From: Peribacillus loiseleuriae
GTDB taxonomy: Bacteria > Bacillota > Bacilli > Bacillales > DSM-1321
NCBI RefSeq assembly: GCF_001183985.1
Contig: NZ_LFZW01000001.1
Span: 400,206-464,205, forward strand
Length of the DNA: 64,000 bases
Direction: 5' to 3'
Position numbers and translations under genes: made by a program. Below, in pieces: positions 38,919 to 46,500 of the stretch. Every line of letters begins with the position of its first letter. The stretch's first letter is position 1. Below the pieces are notes generated by a model. The model ran no database searches and was not told where the DNA came from. It saw only the letters and a list, made by a program, of their open reading frames with translations.

Positions 38919-38952
38919 AAAAAGAGCCACCAAGTTGATTTGGAGGCCCTCT
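38919..38952 (-). terminator. Terminator of queT
   Basis: Read on the minus strand, GAGGGCCTCCAAAT pairs with the TTGGTGGCTC side and is followed by TTTTTAC, 6 nt after the queT stop. Confidence 0.75.
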
Positions 38953-38957
38953 AAGTA

Positions 38958-39443
38958 TTATAACAACTTATTAAAATGCACACGTTTGTGAATCGCATAA
39001 ATCACAGGAATTCCAACTAGCATGACTGCGAATTCACCTACAGCTGTTGTGAACCATGTGAATAGGAATGGGAGGTCTAATGCAAGATTTAGCTCAAGAG
39101 CAATCATGAACATTGTGAACGTAAACACAAGTGTATTCACCATCATTAACGCTAGTTTGTTTTTGATATAACGTCCAGCAAATATGGTAATCAATAACGA
39201 AAGCACAGATTGCCCGACTCCGAAAACTAAATCATACGGCACCATCGGTGAAAACAGTAAATTTGTTAAAAAGACCCCTAGTACAATTCCGTAAAAATAC
39301 TTCTTATTGAATACGATTAAATGATTAAACATTTCTGATACCCGAAATTGAATATTAGTAAATCCAAATGGTTGAATCAAAAATGACACTGCAATATATA
39401 AAGCAGCTAAAATCGCATTAACGACTAATGTTTTTGTTTTCAT
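38958..39443 (-). CDS. queT: Queuosine precursor transporter, QueT family (ECF S component)
   Basis: A 161-residue membrane protein with about five or six hydrophobic segments. Family motifs are NAILAALYIAVSFLIQPFGFTNIQFRVSEMFNHL and PMVPYDLVFGVGQSVLS. It is the substrate-binding S component that uses a shared ECF energising module encoded elsewhere to import preQ1/preQ0. The ATG at 39443 lies just after a preQ1-I riboswitch whose 3' end carries the ribosome site. This supports the substrate. Confidence 0.93.
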   Translation of the reverse strand: MKTKTLVVNAILAALYIAVSFLIQPFGFTNIQFRVSEMFNHLIVFNKKYFYGIVLGVFLTNLLFSPMVPYDLVFGVGQSVLSLLITIFAGRYIKNKLALMMVNTLVFTFTMFMIALELNLALDLPFLFTWFTTAVGEFAVMLVGIPVIYAIHKRVHFNKLL

Positions 39444-39451
39444 ACATATCT

Positions 39452-39492
39452 CTCCCTAGTTTTTTATCGTGGGATGGTTGCGAACCACGTAG
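39452..39492 (-). promoter_or_regulatory. preQ1-I riboswitch controlling queT
   Basis: On the minus strand, P1 CGTGG is followed by the GGTTCGCAACCATCC loop region, CCACG, and the diagnostic A-rich tail ATAAAAAACTAGGG. The tail pseudoknot region merges into the AGGGAGAG ribosome site 5-8 nt before the queT ATG. Ligand binding is therefore expected to block translation initiation. Confidence 0.88.
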
Positions 39493-39661
39493 CCTCAAGC
39501 TTTGAACTCGACTATTAATAGTATAATAGTTGGATAGGATACGTCAATAGGGATATTTCGGAAGTAATGGATGGGGATAGAATTCCAGTCATTCATATTG
39601 CTTTATTGTTGTAAGGTGTGTATCCTTTTAAATAAATTTGAAGCTGAGAGGATGATTTTGG

Positions 39662-40141
39662 TTGGCAATTGAAAAGGTAAGAGCCCATTTTAAAAAGTAT
39701 GATCGCGAAGATGATGTAATGGAATTCGAAACATCAAGTGCTACAGTGGACGAGGCAGCCGCAACGATTCAGGTTATTCCCGCTCGCATTTCTAAAACGA
39801 TATCGTTTCGAGGAGAAGGGGAAAATGCGCTTTTAATTGTAGCAGCAGGTGATGCAAAGATTGATAATAAGAAATTCAAGAATCTATTTGGATTCAAGGC
39901 AAGAATGCTCCCCCCAGAAGAAGTATATTTGCAAACCGGTCACGAAATCGGCGGTGTCTGTCCTTTTGGACTAGTGCGTGACCTAGACGTTTTTCTTGAT
40001 ATCTCGATGCAACGATTTGACACGGTGTTCCCGGCTTGTGGAAGCACAAATTCAGCAATCGAACTTACATGCGATGAATTATTTCAATTTTCAAACGCGG
40101 TAGAGTGGGTTGATGTTTGTAAAGGGTGGGGGGAAGAGTAA
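39662..40141 (+). CDS. YbaK/EbsC-family aminoacyl-tRNA deacylase
   Basis: A 159-residue single-domain editing protein of the YbaK/ProX type, which hydrolyses mischarged Cys- or Ala-tRNA(Pro). Visible features are the conserved lysine region PARISKTISFRG, LLIVAAGDAKIDNKKFKNLFG and the GxxxGGxxPFG motif as TGHEIGGVCPFGL, plus PACGSTNSAIELT. It starts with TTG at 39662, with GAGAGGATGA upstream. It is monocistronic. Confidence 0.92.
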   Translation: MAIEKVRAHFKKYDREDDVMEFETSSATVDEAAATIQVIPARISKTISFRGEGENALLIVAAGDAKIDNKKFKNLFGFKARMLPPEEVYLQTGHEIGGVCPFGLVRDLDVFLDISMQRFDTVFPACGSTNSAIELTCDELFQFSNAVEWVDVCKGWGEE

Positions 40142-40463
40142 ATAAAATGTTGCATATAGACAGAATGAGCTTTTTTTCAAGTGATAAGCGGATAATTTTT
40201 TAATGAGCTTTGGTGTCCAGCGAAGGCATCTTCCCCTACGGTCTAGAAGATTACTCACCATAGCCCATGCCGTACTTATGTTTATCAAAGTTCTTTAATA
40301 GGCGTTCCCTTCATTTGAAACAAATCTCTTTTGTTCTATTTTATATAAAAATTGGGGACTGTTCAAAAATAGTTCTGCCTCCTTCTAAATTGGGATAATG
40401 CGCAAAAAAAAGCCATTTCGCTATTTTCCGTCATTAATTAGTAGAAAATATATAAATTACCAA

Positions 40464-40477
40464 TGAAAACGCTTTTA
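40464..40477. promoter_or_regulatory. cre-like site 1 upstream of the second sugar transporter
   Basis: TGAAAACGCTTTTA matches the cre consensus TGWAANCGNTNWCA at 13 of 14 positions. It lies about 180 nt upstream of the binding-protein start. Confidence 0.5.
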
Positions 40478-40583
40478 TTTTTAGGGGATACAGTGTAAAA
40501 TGGTGGAGAATAAAATGCAATGTGAATAGATAGATTGATAGAGGGGTATTCAAGAGAAACGAATCTACATATTTATTCATTTG

Positions 40584-40597
40584 TGCAAACGATTTCA
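40584..40597. promoter_or_regulatory. cre-like site 2 upstream of the second sugar transporter
   Basis: TGCAAACGATTTCA matches the cre consensus at 13 of 14 positions, 46 nt before the binding-protein start. Together with site 1 it suggests CcpA control. The rest of the ~500-nt upstream region (40142-40642) shows no gene. Confidence 0.6.
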
Positions 40598-40642
40598 TTA
40601 AGTGCTTTTTGTGAGAAATAAATGAAAAAGGGGATGGGTTCA

Positions 40643-41926
40643 TTGAAATTGAAGAAAGTAGCGGGCATTGCCTCAGCAGTATTAGCGTCATCGTTATTCT
40701 TAGCAGGATGCTCTTCATCCGATAAAGCTTCTGGGGATCAGATTACATTAGACGTTTTCCAATTTAAAGTAGAATTCAAGAGTCAATTTGAAGAATTGGC
40801 AAAGGCTTATGAAGAAGAGAACCCTGATGTGAAGATAAAGATTTCTACAGTAGGGGGCGGAAATGATTATAAGCAATCTTTAATTACGAAGTTTACTTCT
40901 AAAGAAGAGCCGGCCATATTCAATGTCGGCGGGCCAACGGATATTGAACAGTTTGGCGATCGCTTGACAGATTTAAGCGACACAAAGGCAGCAAAAGCAG
41001 CTTTGGATGGCACACTTGATGGAGTAACTATAGATGGTAAAGTACTCGGCTTACCATTTAACCAAGAGGGGTACGGATTTATTTATAACAAACGTATTTT
41101 CAAAGAAGCTGGCATTAAAGCTGAAGAGCTTACTTCTTATGAGGCGTTGAAAGAAGCGGTTGAAAAATTGGATGCTAAAAAGAAAGATTTGAAAATCAAA
41201 GCGGTATTTGCATTCCCTGTTAAGGAAAAGTGGGTAACAGGGAACCATCTTTCCAATGTTTTCTTAGCTTCCGAATTTGGTGGAAACGTAATGACTGCCT
41301 ATGAATCTCCAACTGTTGCATTTACAAAAGGAGATCAGTTGAAGCAAATGATTGATTTACAAAATGAGTTTTCTGTACAGCCGACAACAAGCCTTGATTA
41401 TTCCCAACAAGTGGAGGAACTTTTCTCCCTTGAGCAGGTAGCCATCATTCAGCAAGGTAACTGGGTGTATAACACGGTCTATGACATGGATCCAGAGCTA
41501 GCAGAAAAAAATATTGGTATCATTCCAATACCTGTAGATGGTGAAGCAAAAATGCCGGTCGGCGTACCGAACTATTGGGCGGTTAACAATAAGGTAGATG
41601 ACGCGGTTGCAGAAGAAGCGAAGAAATTTCTAGATTGGATGTACACTTCTGATACTGGTAAACAAGCAGTGTTAGAAGATTTTAAATTTATCCCTGCTTA
41701 TGAAGGGTATGATTCTTCGAAGATCGCAGACCCGCTATCGAAAGAAATCTATGAGTACTCAGCAGCAGGAAAGACAATTGGCTGGACATTTACGGGTTCA
41801 CCAGTTGGTTGGAATGAGGACAAATTCGGAGCAAGCGTACAAGCTTATGTATTGGGAGAAATGACGTGGGACGAATTGATTCAAAAGAATATCAAAGCAT
41901 GGGAAGATATTCGCAGCGGTAAATGA
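40643..41926 (+). CDS. Sugar ABC transporter substrate-binding lipoprotein (Thu-type cluster)
   Basis: A 427-residue family-1 solute-binding protein with signal KKVAGIASAVLASSLFLAGCSSS, whose lipobox cysteine is near residue 22. The mature part has EEPAIFNVGGPTDIEQF, LPFNQEGYGFIYNKRIF, a QGNWVYNTVYD hinge and ITVPNYWAV-like MPVGVPNYWAVNNK. The TTG at 40643 is preferred because AAAAGGGGATG precedes it; the ATG at 40622 has no ribosome site. It is followed by an intercistronic hairpin, two permeases, a ThuA-like protein and an oxidoreductase. The ligand is probably a disaccharide or modified sugar. Confidence 0.9.
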   Translation: MKLKKVAGIASAVLASSLFLAGCSSSDKASGDQITLDVFQFKVEFKSQFEELAKAYEEENPDVKIKISTVGGGNDYKQSLITKFTSKEEPAIFNVGGPTDIEQFGDRLTDLSDTKAAKAALDGTLDGVTIDGKVLGLPFNQEGYGFIYNKRIFKEAGIKAEELTSYEALKEAVEKLDAKKKDLKIKAVFAFPVKEKWVTGNHLSNVFLASEFGGNVMTAYESPTVAFTKGDQLKQMIDLQNEFSVQPTTSLDYSQQVEELFSLEQVAIIQQGNWVYNTVYDMDPELAEKNIGIIPIPVDGEAKMPVGVPNYWAVNNKVDDAVAEEAKKFLDWMYTSDTGKQAVLEDFKFIPAYEGYDSSKIADPLSKEIYEYSAAGKTIGWTFTGSPVGWNEDKFGASVQAYVLGEMTWDELIQKNIKAWEDIRSGK

Positions 41927-42008
41927 TTAAGCGGTTTGCTAAATCCTAACAGGAAAAAGTGAAGCTTTACCAAAGTGGGTATTCGATCAACTTGGGAAAC
42001 AATTCAGT

Positions 42009-42064
42009 GGTGGAGTGGACATTCGACCAAGTAATTAACTGCGGATGGGCTGCTCCACCTTTTT
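42009..42064 (+). terminator. Intercistronic hairpin after the binding-protein gene
   Basis: GGTGGAG (42009) pairs with CTCCACC (42053-42059), with a long internal part and a TTTTT tail. It probably acts as a partial terminator, so that binding protein exceeds permease mRNA. Confidence 0.6.
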
Positions 42065-42105
42065 GAACACGCACTAATATATGTTTTTTATCAGCTTTTG
42101 TATCT

Positions 42106-42191
42106 AGCGTAAGCAGCCTAGCTCCCCGAGGTCACAAGTAAACCGGATCCAGAGAATGAAAGGAAAACTTCTGCGTGCCTCGGCTTACGCT
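42106..42191. repeat. Small inverted-end repeat before the permease gene
   Basis: AGCGTAAGC at the left and GGCTTACGCT at the right enclose CAGCCTAGCTCCCCGAGGTC-type sequence. A short MITE/REP-like unit of the kind scattered in Bacillaceae. It sits between the hairpin and the permease ribosome site. Confidence 0.5.
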
Positions 42192-42213
42192 TTTCAAAAA
42201 GGAGGCGTTTCAA

Positions 42214-43074
42214 ATGAAAAACCGAGATTTATCATTTTGGCTATTTTTAGCTCCTGTGCTCGTCGCAATCCTCATCGTTGTGATTTACCCATTACTGACC
42301 GGTCTATATTATTCATTTACGAATTGGGACGGTCTTCGTATCTCGAAGTTTGTTGGATTAGACAACTATATCAAGTTATTTCACGATAAAGAGTTTGGGG
42401 ATGCATTCTGGTTTACAATTAAATTTTCCATTGCGGCTATTATTGTCATCAACATTATTGGGTTAGGGCTTGCGTTAATTGTGACTCAGCATATTAAGAC
42501 AAGCAGTTTTCTACGTACGGTATTCTTTATGCCCAACTTAATAGGCGGCTTGATTTTAGGATTCATCTGGCAGTTCATTTTTACAAAGGCATTTGCTTCG
42601 ATAGGCGAGTCGATTGGGATTGAGGGTTTGCAAGGATGGCTTTCAACAACGGAAACTGGTTTTTGGGGCCTGGTCATTTTGACATCCTGGCAAATGGCGG
42701 GATATGTCATGATTATTTATATTGCTTATCTACAATCGGTACCAGAAGAATTGATTGAGGCGTCGCAAATTGATGGAGCGAATAGATTCCAGCGCTTCCG
42801 AAACATTACAGTTCCTATGATTGCGCCGGCATTCACGGTTAGCTTATTTCTTACATTGTCAAATTCGTTTAAAATGTATGATCAAAACTTGTCACTAACA
42901 AACGGTGGGCCATTCAATTCAACGCAAATGGTTGCGATGGATATTGTAAAAACGGCCTTTACAGAAAATTCAATGGCGTATGCACAGTCTAAAGCGATGA
43001 TCTTCTTTGTCACAGTCGCAGCTATTTCCTTGCTGCAAGTGTACTACAACAAGAAAAAGGAGGTTGAATTATAA
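42214..43074 (+). CDS. Carbohydrate ABC transporter permease (ThuF/MalF-like)
   Basis: A 286-residue permease with six membrane helices, the first FWLFLAPVLVAILIVVIYPLLTGLYYS, and the coupling loop EELIEASQIDGANRFQRFRNITVPM. The ATG at 42214 follows AAAGGAGGCG by 8 nt; an in-frame ATG at 42175 lies in the repeat. It overlaps the second permease by 1 nt. It is the membrane subunit of the Thu-type importer. Confidence 0.92.
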   Translation: MKNRDLSFWLFLAPVLVAILIVVIYPLLTGLYYSFTNWDGLRISKFVGLDNYIKLFHDKEFGDAFWFTIKFSIAAIIVINIIGLGLALIVTQHIKTSSFLRTVFFMPNLIGGLILGFIWQFIFTKAFASIGESIGIEGLQGWLSTTETGFWGLVILTSWQMAGYVMIIYIAYLQSVPEELIEASQIDGANRFQRFRNITVPMIAPAFTVSLFLTLSNSFKMYDQNLSLTNGGPFNSTQMVAMDIVKTAFTENSMAYAQSKAMIFFVTVAAISLLQVYYNKKKEVEL

Positions 43075-43892
43075 TGTTCAAAAACCGCAGACTCCTCCTT
43101 TTGGAAATTATCGGAATCCTTTTAGCGTTCGTGTGGCTTGTGCCATTTTACTTAATGGTAGTCAATGCATTCAAAACAAAACGTGATATCTTCGCAGATA
43201 CGCTAGGCCTACCTGAAGAATGGACATGGGACAACTTTGTGCAAGCGTTTGTACAACTTGGCTTTATTAAAGCTTTTGGTAATTCATTGTTCATTACAGC
43301 TGTCAGCACAATAATTATCATCATTTGTTCAGCTATGGCAGCGTATGCATTATCAAGAAATAAGAGCAAGCTTAGCACAGTGATTTTCTTTATGTTTGTA
43401 GCTGCAATGCTGATTCCTTTCCAAGCGGTTATGATTCCGCTCGTATCACAGTTTGGTCAACTTGATATGCTGAACCGCAGCAGTTTGATTTTCATGTATT
43501 TAGGATTTGGAGCGAGTCTATCCATATTCCTTTATCACGGGGCATTAAAAGGGATTCCGGAATCGTTAGACGATGCAGCAAAAATTGATGGTTGCAATAA
43601 ATTTCAAACATTTTGGTACATTATTTTTCCACTATTAAAACCGATGTCGGTAACGGTCGGAGTATTGAATGTAATTTGGATTTGGAATGATTATCTATTA
43701 CCATCCCTCGTTATTGGAGGAAATGGGACGGAAACCATTCCGCTTCAATTATTCTTCTTCTTTGGGCAATATACGAAACAATGGCATCTTGCGTTAGCAG
43801 GATTATCGATTTCCATTTTGCCTGTTATCATTGGGTATTTCTTTGCCCAAAAACAAATCATTAAAGGAATTGCAGATGGAGCGGTGAAATAA
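43074..43892 (+). CDS. Carbohydrate ABC transporter permease (ThuG/MalG-like)
   Basis: A 272-residue MalG-type permease with six helices. The coupling loop is ESLDDAAKIDGCNKFQTFWYIIFPLLKP and the C-terminus FFAQKQIIKGIADGAVK is typical. AAAAGGAGG precedes the ATG. No ATPase gene follows; the next genes encode ThuA-like and oxidoreductase proteins. An MsmX-like ATPase is inferred. Confidence 0.92.
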   Translation: MFKNRRLLLLEIIGILLAFVWLVPFYLMVVNAFKTKRDIFADTLGLPEEWTWDNFVQAFVQLGFIKAFGNSLFITAVSTIIIIICSAMAAYALSRNKSKLSTVIFFMFVAAMLIPFQAVMIPLVSQFGQLDMLNRSSLIFMYLGFGASLSIFLYHGALKGIPESLDDAAKIDGCNKFQTFWYIIFPLLKPMSVTVGVLNVIWIWNDYLLPSLVIGGNGTETIPLQLFFFFGQYTKQWHLALAGLSISILPVIIGYFFAQKQIIKGIADGAVK

Positions 43893-43954
43893 TAGGAGTT
43901 TCCTTATTATCTATAATGGAGAAAAAGGAAGTTAGGACGAAGGAGTAGATGAAA

Positions 43955-44677
43955 ATGAAGGTAGTTGTTTGGAACGAATATCGTCATGAAAAAACCAACC
44001 CGATCGTAGCTGATGTGTATCCTGATGGGATTCATCAAGCTATTGCATCTTTTTTGAAGTGTGAGACTCGAGATGTTACGACTGCAACGCTTGATGAAGA
44101 GGAGCATGGATTACCGGATCATGTTCTTTTTGCAACGGATGTTTTAATTTGGTGGGGACATAAGGCCCATGACGAGGTATCCGATGAAATCGTAGAAAAG
44201 GTGTACGAGCGTGTTCTTAATGGTATGGGATTAATCGTATTACATTCTGGACATTTTTCGAAAGTGTTTAAAAAACTTATGGGGACCTCATGCGATTTAA
44301 AATGGCGTGTGGCGGATGAGAAGGAACGTTTATGGGTCCTTGATCCAAGCCACCCAATTACACAAGGTATTGGGGAGTATATTGAACTTGAAAAAGAGGA
44401 AATGTATGGGGAGCATTTCGATATTCCTGCTCCAGATGAACTGCTGTTTATGAGCTGGTTCGAAGGTGGAGAAGTGTTCCGAAGTGGATGTACATATCGT
44501 CGTGGAAACGGGAAGATTTTTTACTTCCGACCTGGTCATGAAACATATCCTACCTACCATCACCCTGATATTCAACAAGTGATCTCGAATGCGGTTGAGT
44601 GGGTTAAGCCGGTAGAACGCGCTCGTCCTGTTTATGGAAATGCACAAGCGTTGGAAACCATATCTGGAGAAAAATAA
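43955..44677 (+). CDS. ThuA-domain protein
   Basis: A 240-residue ThuA-like protein with a class I glutamine-amidotransferase-like fold. Motifs include [44 protein letters not shown], the [10 protein letters not shown] strand and [18 protein letters not shown] near the C-terminus. The ATG at 43955 is 9 nt after AAGGAG; the ATG at 43949 is only 3 nt away and less likely. In rhizobia ThuA acts with the oxidoreductase ThuB on 3-keto derivatives of trehalose, sucrose or maltose. The same pairing is present here. Confidence 0.9.
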   Translation: MKVVVWNEYRHEKTNPIVADVYPDGIHQAIASFLKCETRDVTTATLDEEEHGLPDHVLFATDVLIWWGHKAHDEVSDEIVEKVYERVLNGMGLIVLHSGHFSKVFKKLMGTSCDLKWRVADEKERLWVLDPSHPITQGIGEYIELEKEEMYGEHFDIPAPDELLFMSWFEGGEVFRSGCTYRRGNGKIFYFRPGHETYPTYHHPDIQQVISNAVEWVKPVERARPVYGNAQALETISGEK

Positions 44678-44704
44678 GAGAAGACAGATTGAAAGGGAGA
44701 GAGA

Positions 44705-45730
44705 ATGATGAGTCTATTAAAAATTGGTGTAATCGGTTGTGGGAGTATCGCAAAGAACCGCCATCTTCCAGAATATAAAATGAATCAATCTGCAGAAATT
44801 ATAGCAGTTTGCGACATTGTAGAGGAACGGGCTCAAGAGTTAGCGGATTTGTATGGAGCAAAGGCATATACTGATTTTATTGAACTACTGAATAATCCAA
44901 CTATTGATGCGGTTAGTATTTGTACGCCAAACTATCTTCATGCTCCAATGACCATTGCTGCTTTAGAAGCAGGTAAACATGTTCTTTGTGAAAAACCGAT
45001 GGCGACATCACGTGAAGAAGCAGAGAAGATGATTGCTGCTGCAAACAAAGCTGGAAAGAAATTAATGATTGCTCATAATCAGCGTTTTGTAGATTCCCAT
45101 CAAATAGCAAAGGAGCTCATCGCAAGTGGAGAAATAGGCAAAGTCTATAGCTTTCGCTCAGCATTTGGTCACGCCGGTCCAGAGTCATGGAGCGCTGACG
45201 GTAAAGACAGTTGGTTTTTTAAAAAAGATCAAGCATTTATCGGAGCAATGGGTGATTTAGGGGTTCATAAAACAGACTTGCTCCGCTATCTGTTTGGTGA
45301 AGAATTCGTGGAAGTAGCAGCATTTGTTAAAAGTAGTGCGAAGGAAAATAGCGATGTAGACGATAATGCCACTTTTATTTTGCAGACAGAAAGCGGAATT
45401 ATCGGAACACTAGCGGCGAGTTGGGCTTATGTAAAAGAAGATAACTCGACGATTATTTATGGTGAAAAAGCAGTATTGAGGCTAGAGGATGACCCTGAGT
45501 TTTCTTTGGTTATTCAACGTGCTAATGGGCAAGTTGAAAATCTAAGATTAGGGAATATTCAATCGAATGAATCAGGCGGTCAGTATGATACACAGGTGAT
45601 CAGTCAATTTATCAACAGTATTAATGAAGATACAGAGCCGCTTATTAATGGGCTGGAAGGAATGAAATCTTTAAACGTCATCCTTGGGGCTTTGGAATCG
45701 AGTGAAACGAAGAAAATAGTTCGACTATAA
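44705..45730 (+). CDS. Gfo/Idh/MocA-family oxidoreductase (ThuB-like)
   Basis: A 341-residue NAD(P)-dependent dehydrogenase. The Rossmann motif IGVIGCGSIAKNRHLPEY is at the N-terminus, VSICTPNYLHAPMTIAALEAGKHVLCEKPMATS contains the EKP motif, and the catalytic region GDLGVHKTDLLRYLFG shows the family D-x-x-x-H. It starts at ATG 44705 (or 44708) after AAGGGAGAG. It is the last gene of the Thu-like cluster. Sugar 3-oxidation or reduction is the likely reaction. Confidence 0.92.
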   Translation: MMSLLKIGVIGCGSIAKNRHLPEYKMNQSAEIIAVCDIVEERAQELADLYGAKAYTDFIELLNNPTIDAVSICTPNYLHAPMTIAALEAGKHVLCEKPMATSREEAEKMIAAANKAGKKLMIAHNQRFVDSHQIAKELIASGEIGKVYSFRSAFGHAGPESWSADGKDSWFFKKDQAFIGAMGDLGVHKTDLLRYLFGEEFVEVAAFVKSSAKENSDVDDNATFILQTESGIIGTLAASWAYVKEDNSTIIYGEKAVLRLEDDPEFSLVIQRANGQVENLRLGNIQSNESGGQYDTQVISQFINSINEDTEPLINGLEGMKSLNVILGALESSETKKIVRL

Positions 45731-45732
45731 GG

Positions 45733-45870
45733 GTGTGTTCAAAAAGGAGGATAAAAAGAGCCGGGAAGTTTTGCGAGCGATAGTCTCGAGGACTGAAGTC
45801 TATTCAGTAATACGTGAAGCCATCGAAGAAGGCTTCGCTTATGCAGTCAAAAACCTCGGCTCCCTCCTAA
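45733..45870 (+). repeat. Imperfect inverted-end element after the Thu-like cluster
   Basis: AAAGGAGGATAAAAAGAGCCG at the left faces CGGCTCCCTCCTAATTAAAG at the right, with an inner GAAGCC/GGCTTC hairpin. It has no ORF. It may be a non-autonomous element or a long mRNA-end structure. Confidence 0.5.
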
Positions 45871-45928
45871 TTAAAGAGACCCAACCAGACATGTGGTGGG
45901 CATAATTTGTTAGAGATATTCCAATAGC

Positions 45929-45957
45929 GGGTAGTCAATCAAATTGGCTGCCTTTTT
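45929..45957 (+). terminator. Terminator downstream of the Thu-like cluster
   Basis: GGTAGTCAAT and ATTGGCTGCC form a stem with a single mismatch and a TTTTT tail. Confidence 0.7.
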
Positions 45958-46500
45958 AAGTCGTATTTGGGTAAGGGATTAATTCCAAAACAATAAAACA
46001 TAACCAAATTTTCAAGTTGTACCCCTTTATGGTTTTATTCGCTGGTTATGGTATGAATAGTATCTTTTATTATATGGAAATTCTACTAATTTTTCTGCTT
46101 TATCTGTATGTAGTTTAATTTGTGAAGTATTGAGATTTCTACTTACTTGTTCAGGCTTTTTCACAAGAGGAATTCATCCATCAATTGCTGACGGCTGTAA
46201 ATACTATGAGAGTAATGAGGTAAATTTGGTGGGCAAATCTAAAATTCCAGATTGCAATAGGCCCATTCTAGATAGGAGACATTTCCATCCTTTATTATTG
46301 AGTACAGTCTAAAAAATTTAACAAAACATCCATATAAATGGATGTTTTATTAAATTTTTTACACACATGGGTAATATTGTTCTACAATTGTAAGTAGAAA
46401 GAAATCTATCCTACATGAATTTTTGTTAAAATAGTATGTTAGTAGTTATAAAGAAATTCTCATTTGAGATTTATAAAATATGAGGTAACGGGGGACTAAA
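45958..46500. other. Long non-coding stretch before the GTPase gene
   Basis: About 540 nt without a credible gene. A perfect hairpin AAAACATCCAT/ATGGATGTTTT (46323-46348) with a T-rich tail is the only clear element and looks like a terminator. A 60-codon frame at 46130-46312 has no ribosome site or recognisable similarity. Confidence 0.5.

Noticed and set aside
46130..46312. 60-codon open frame before the GTPase gene
   Set aside because: No ribosome site, biased composition and no family resemblance.
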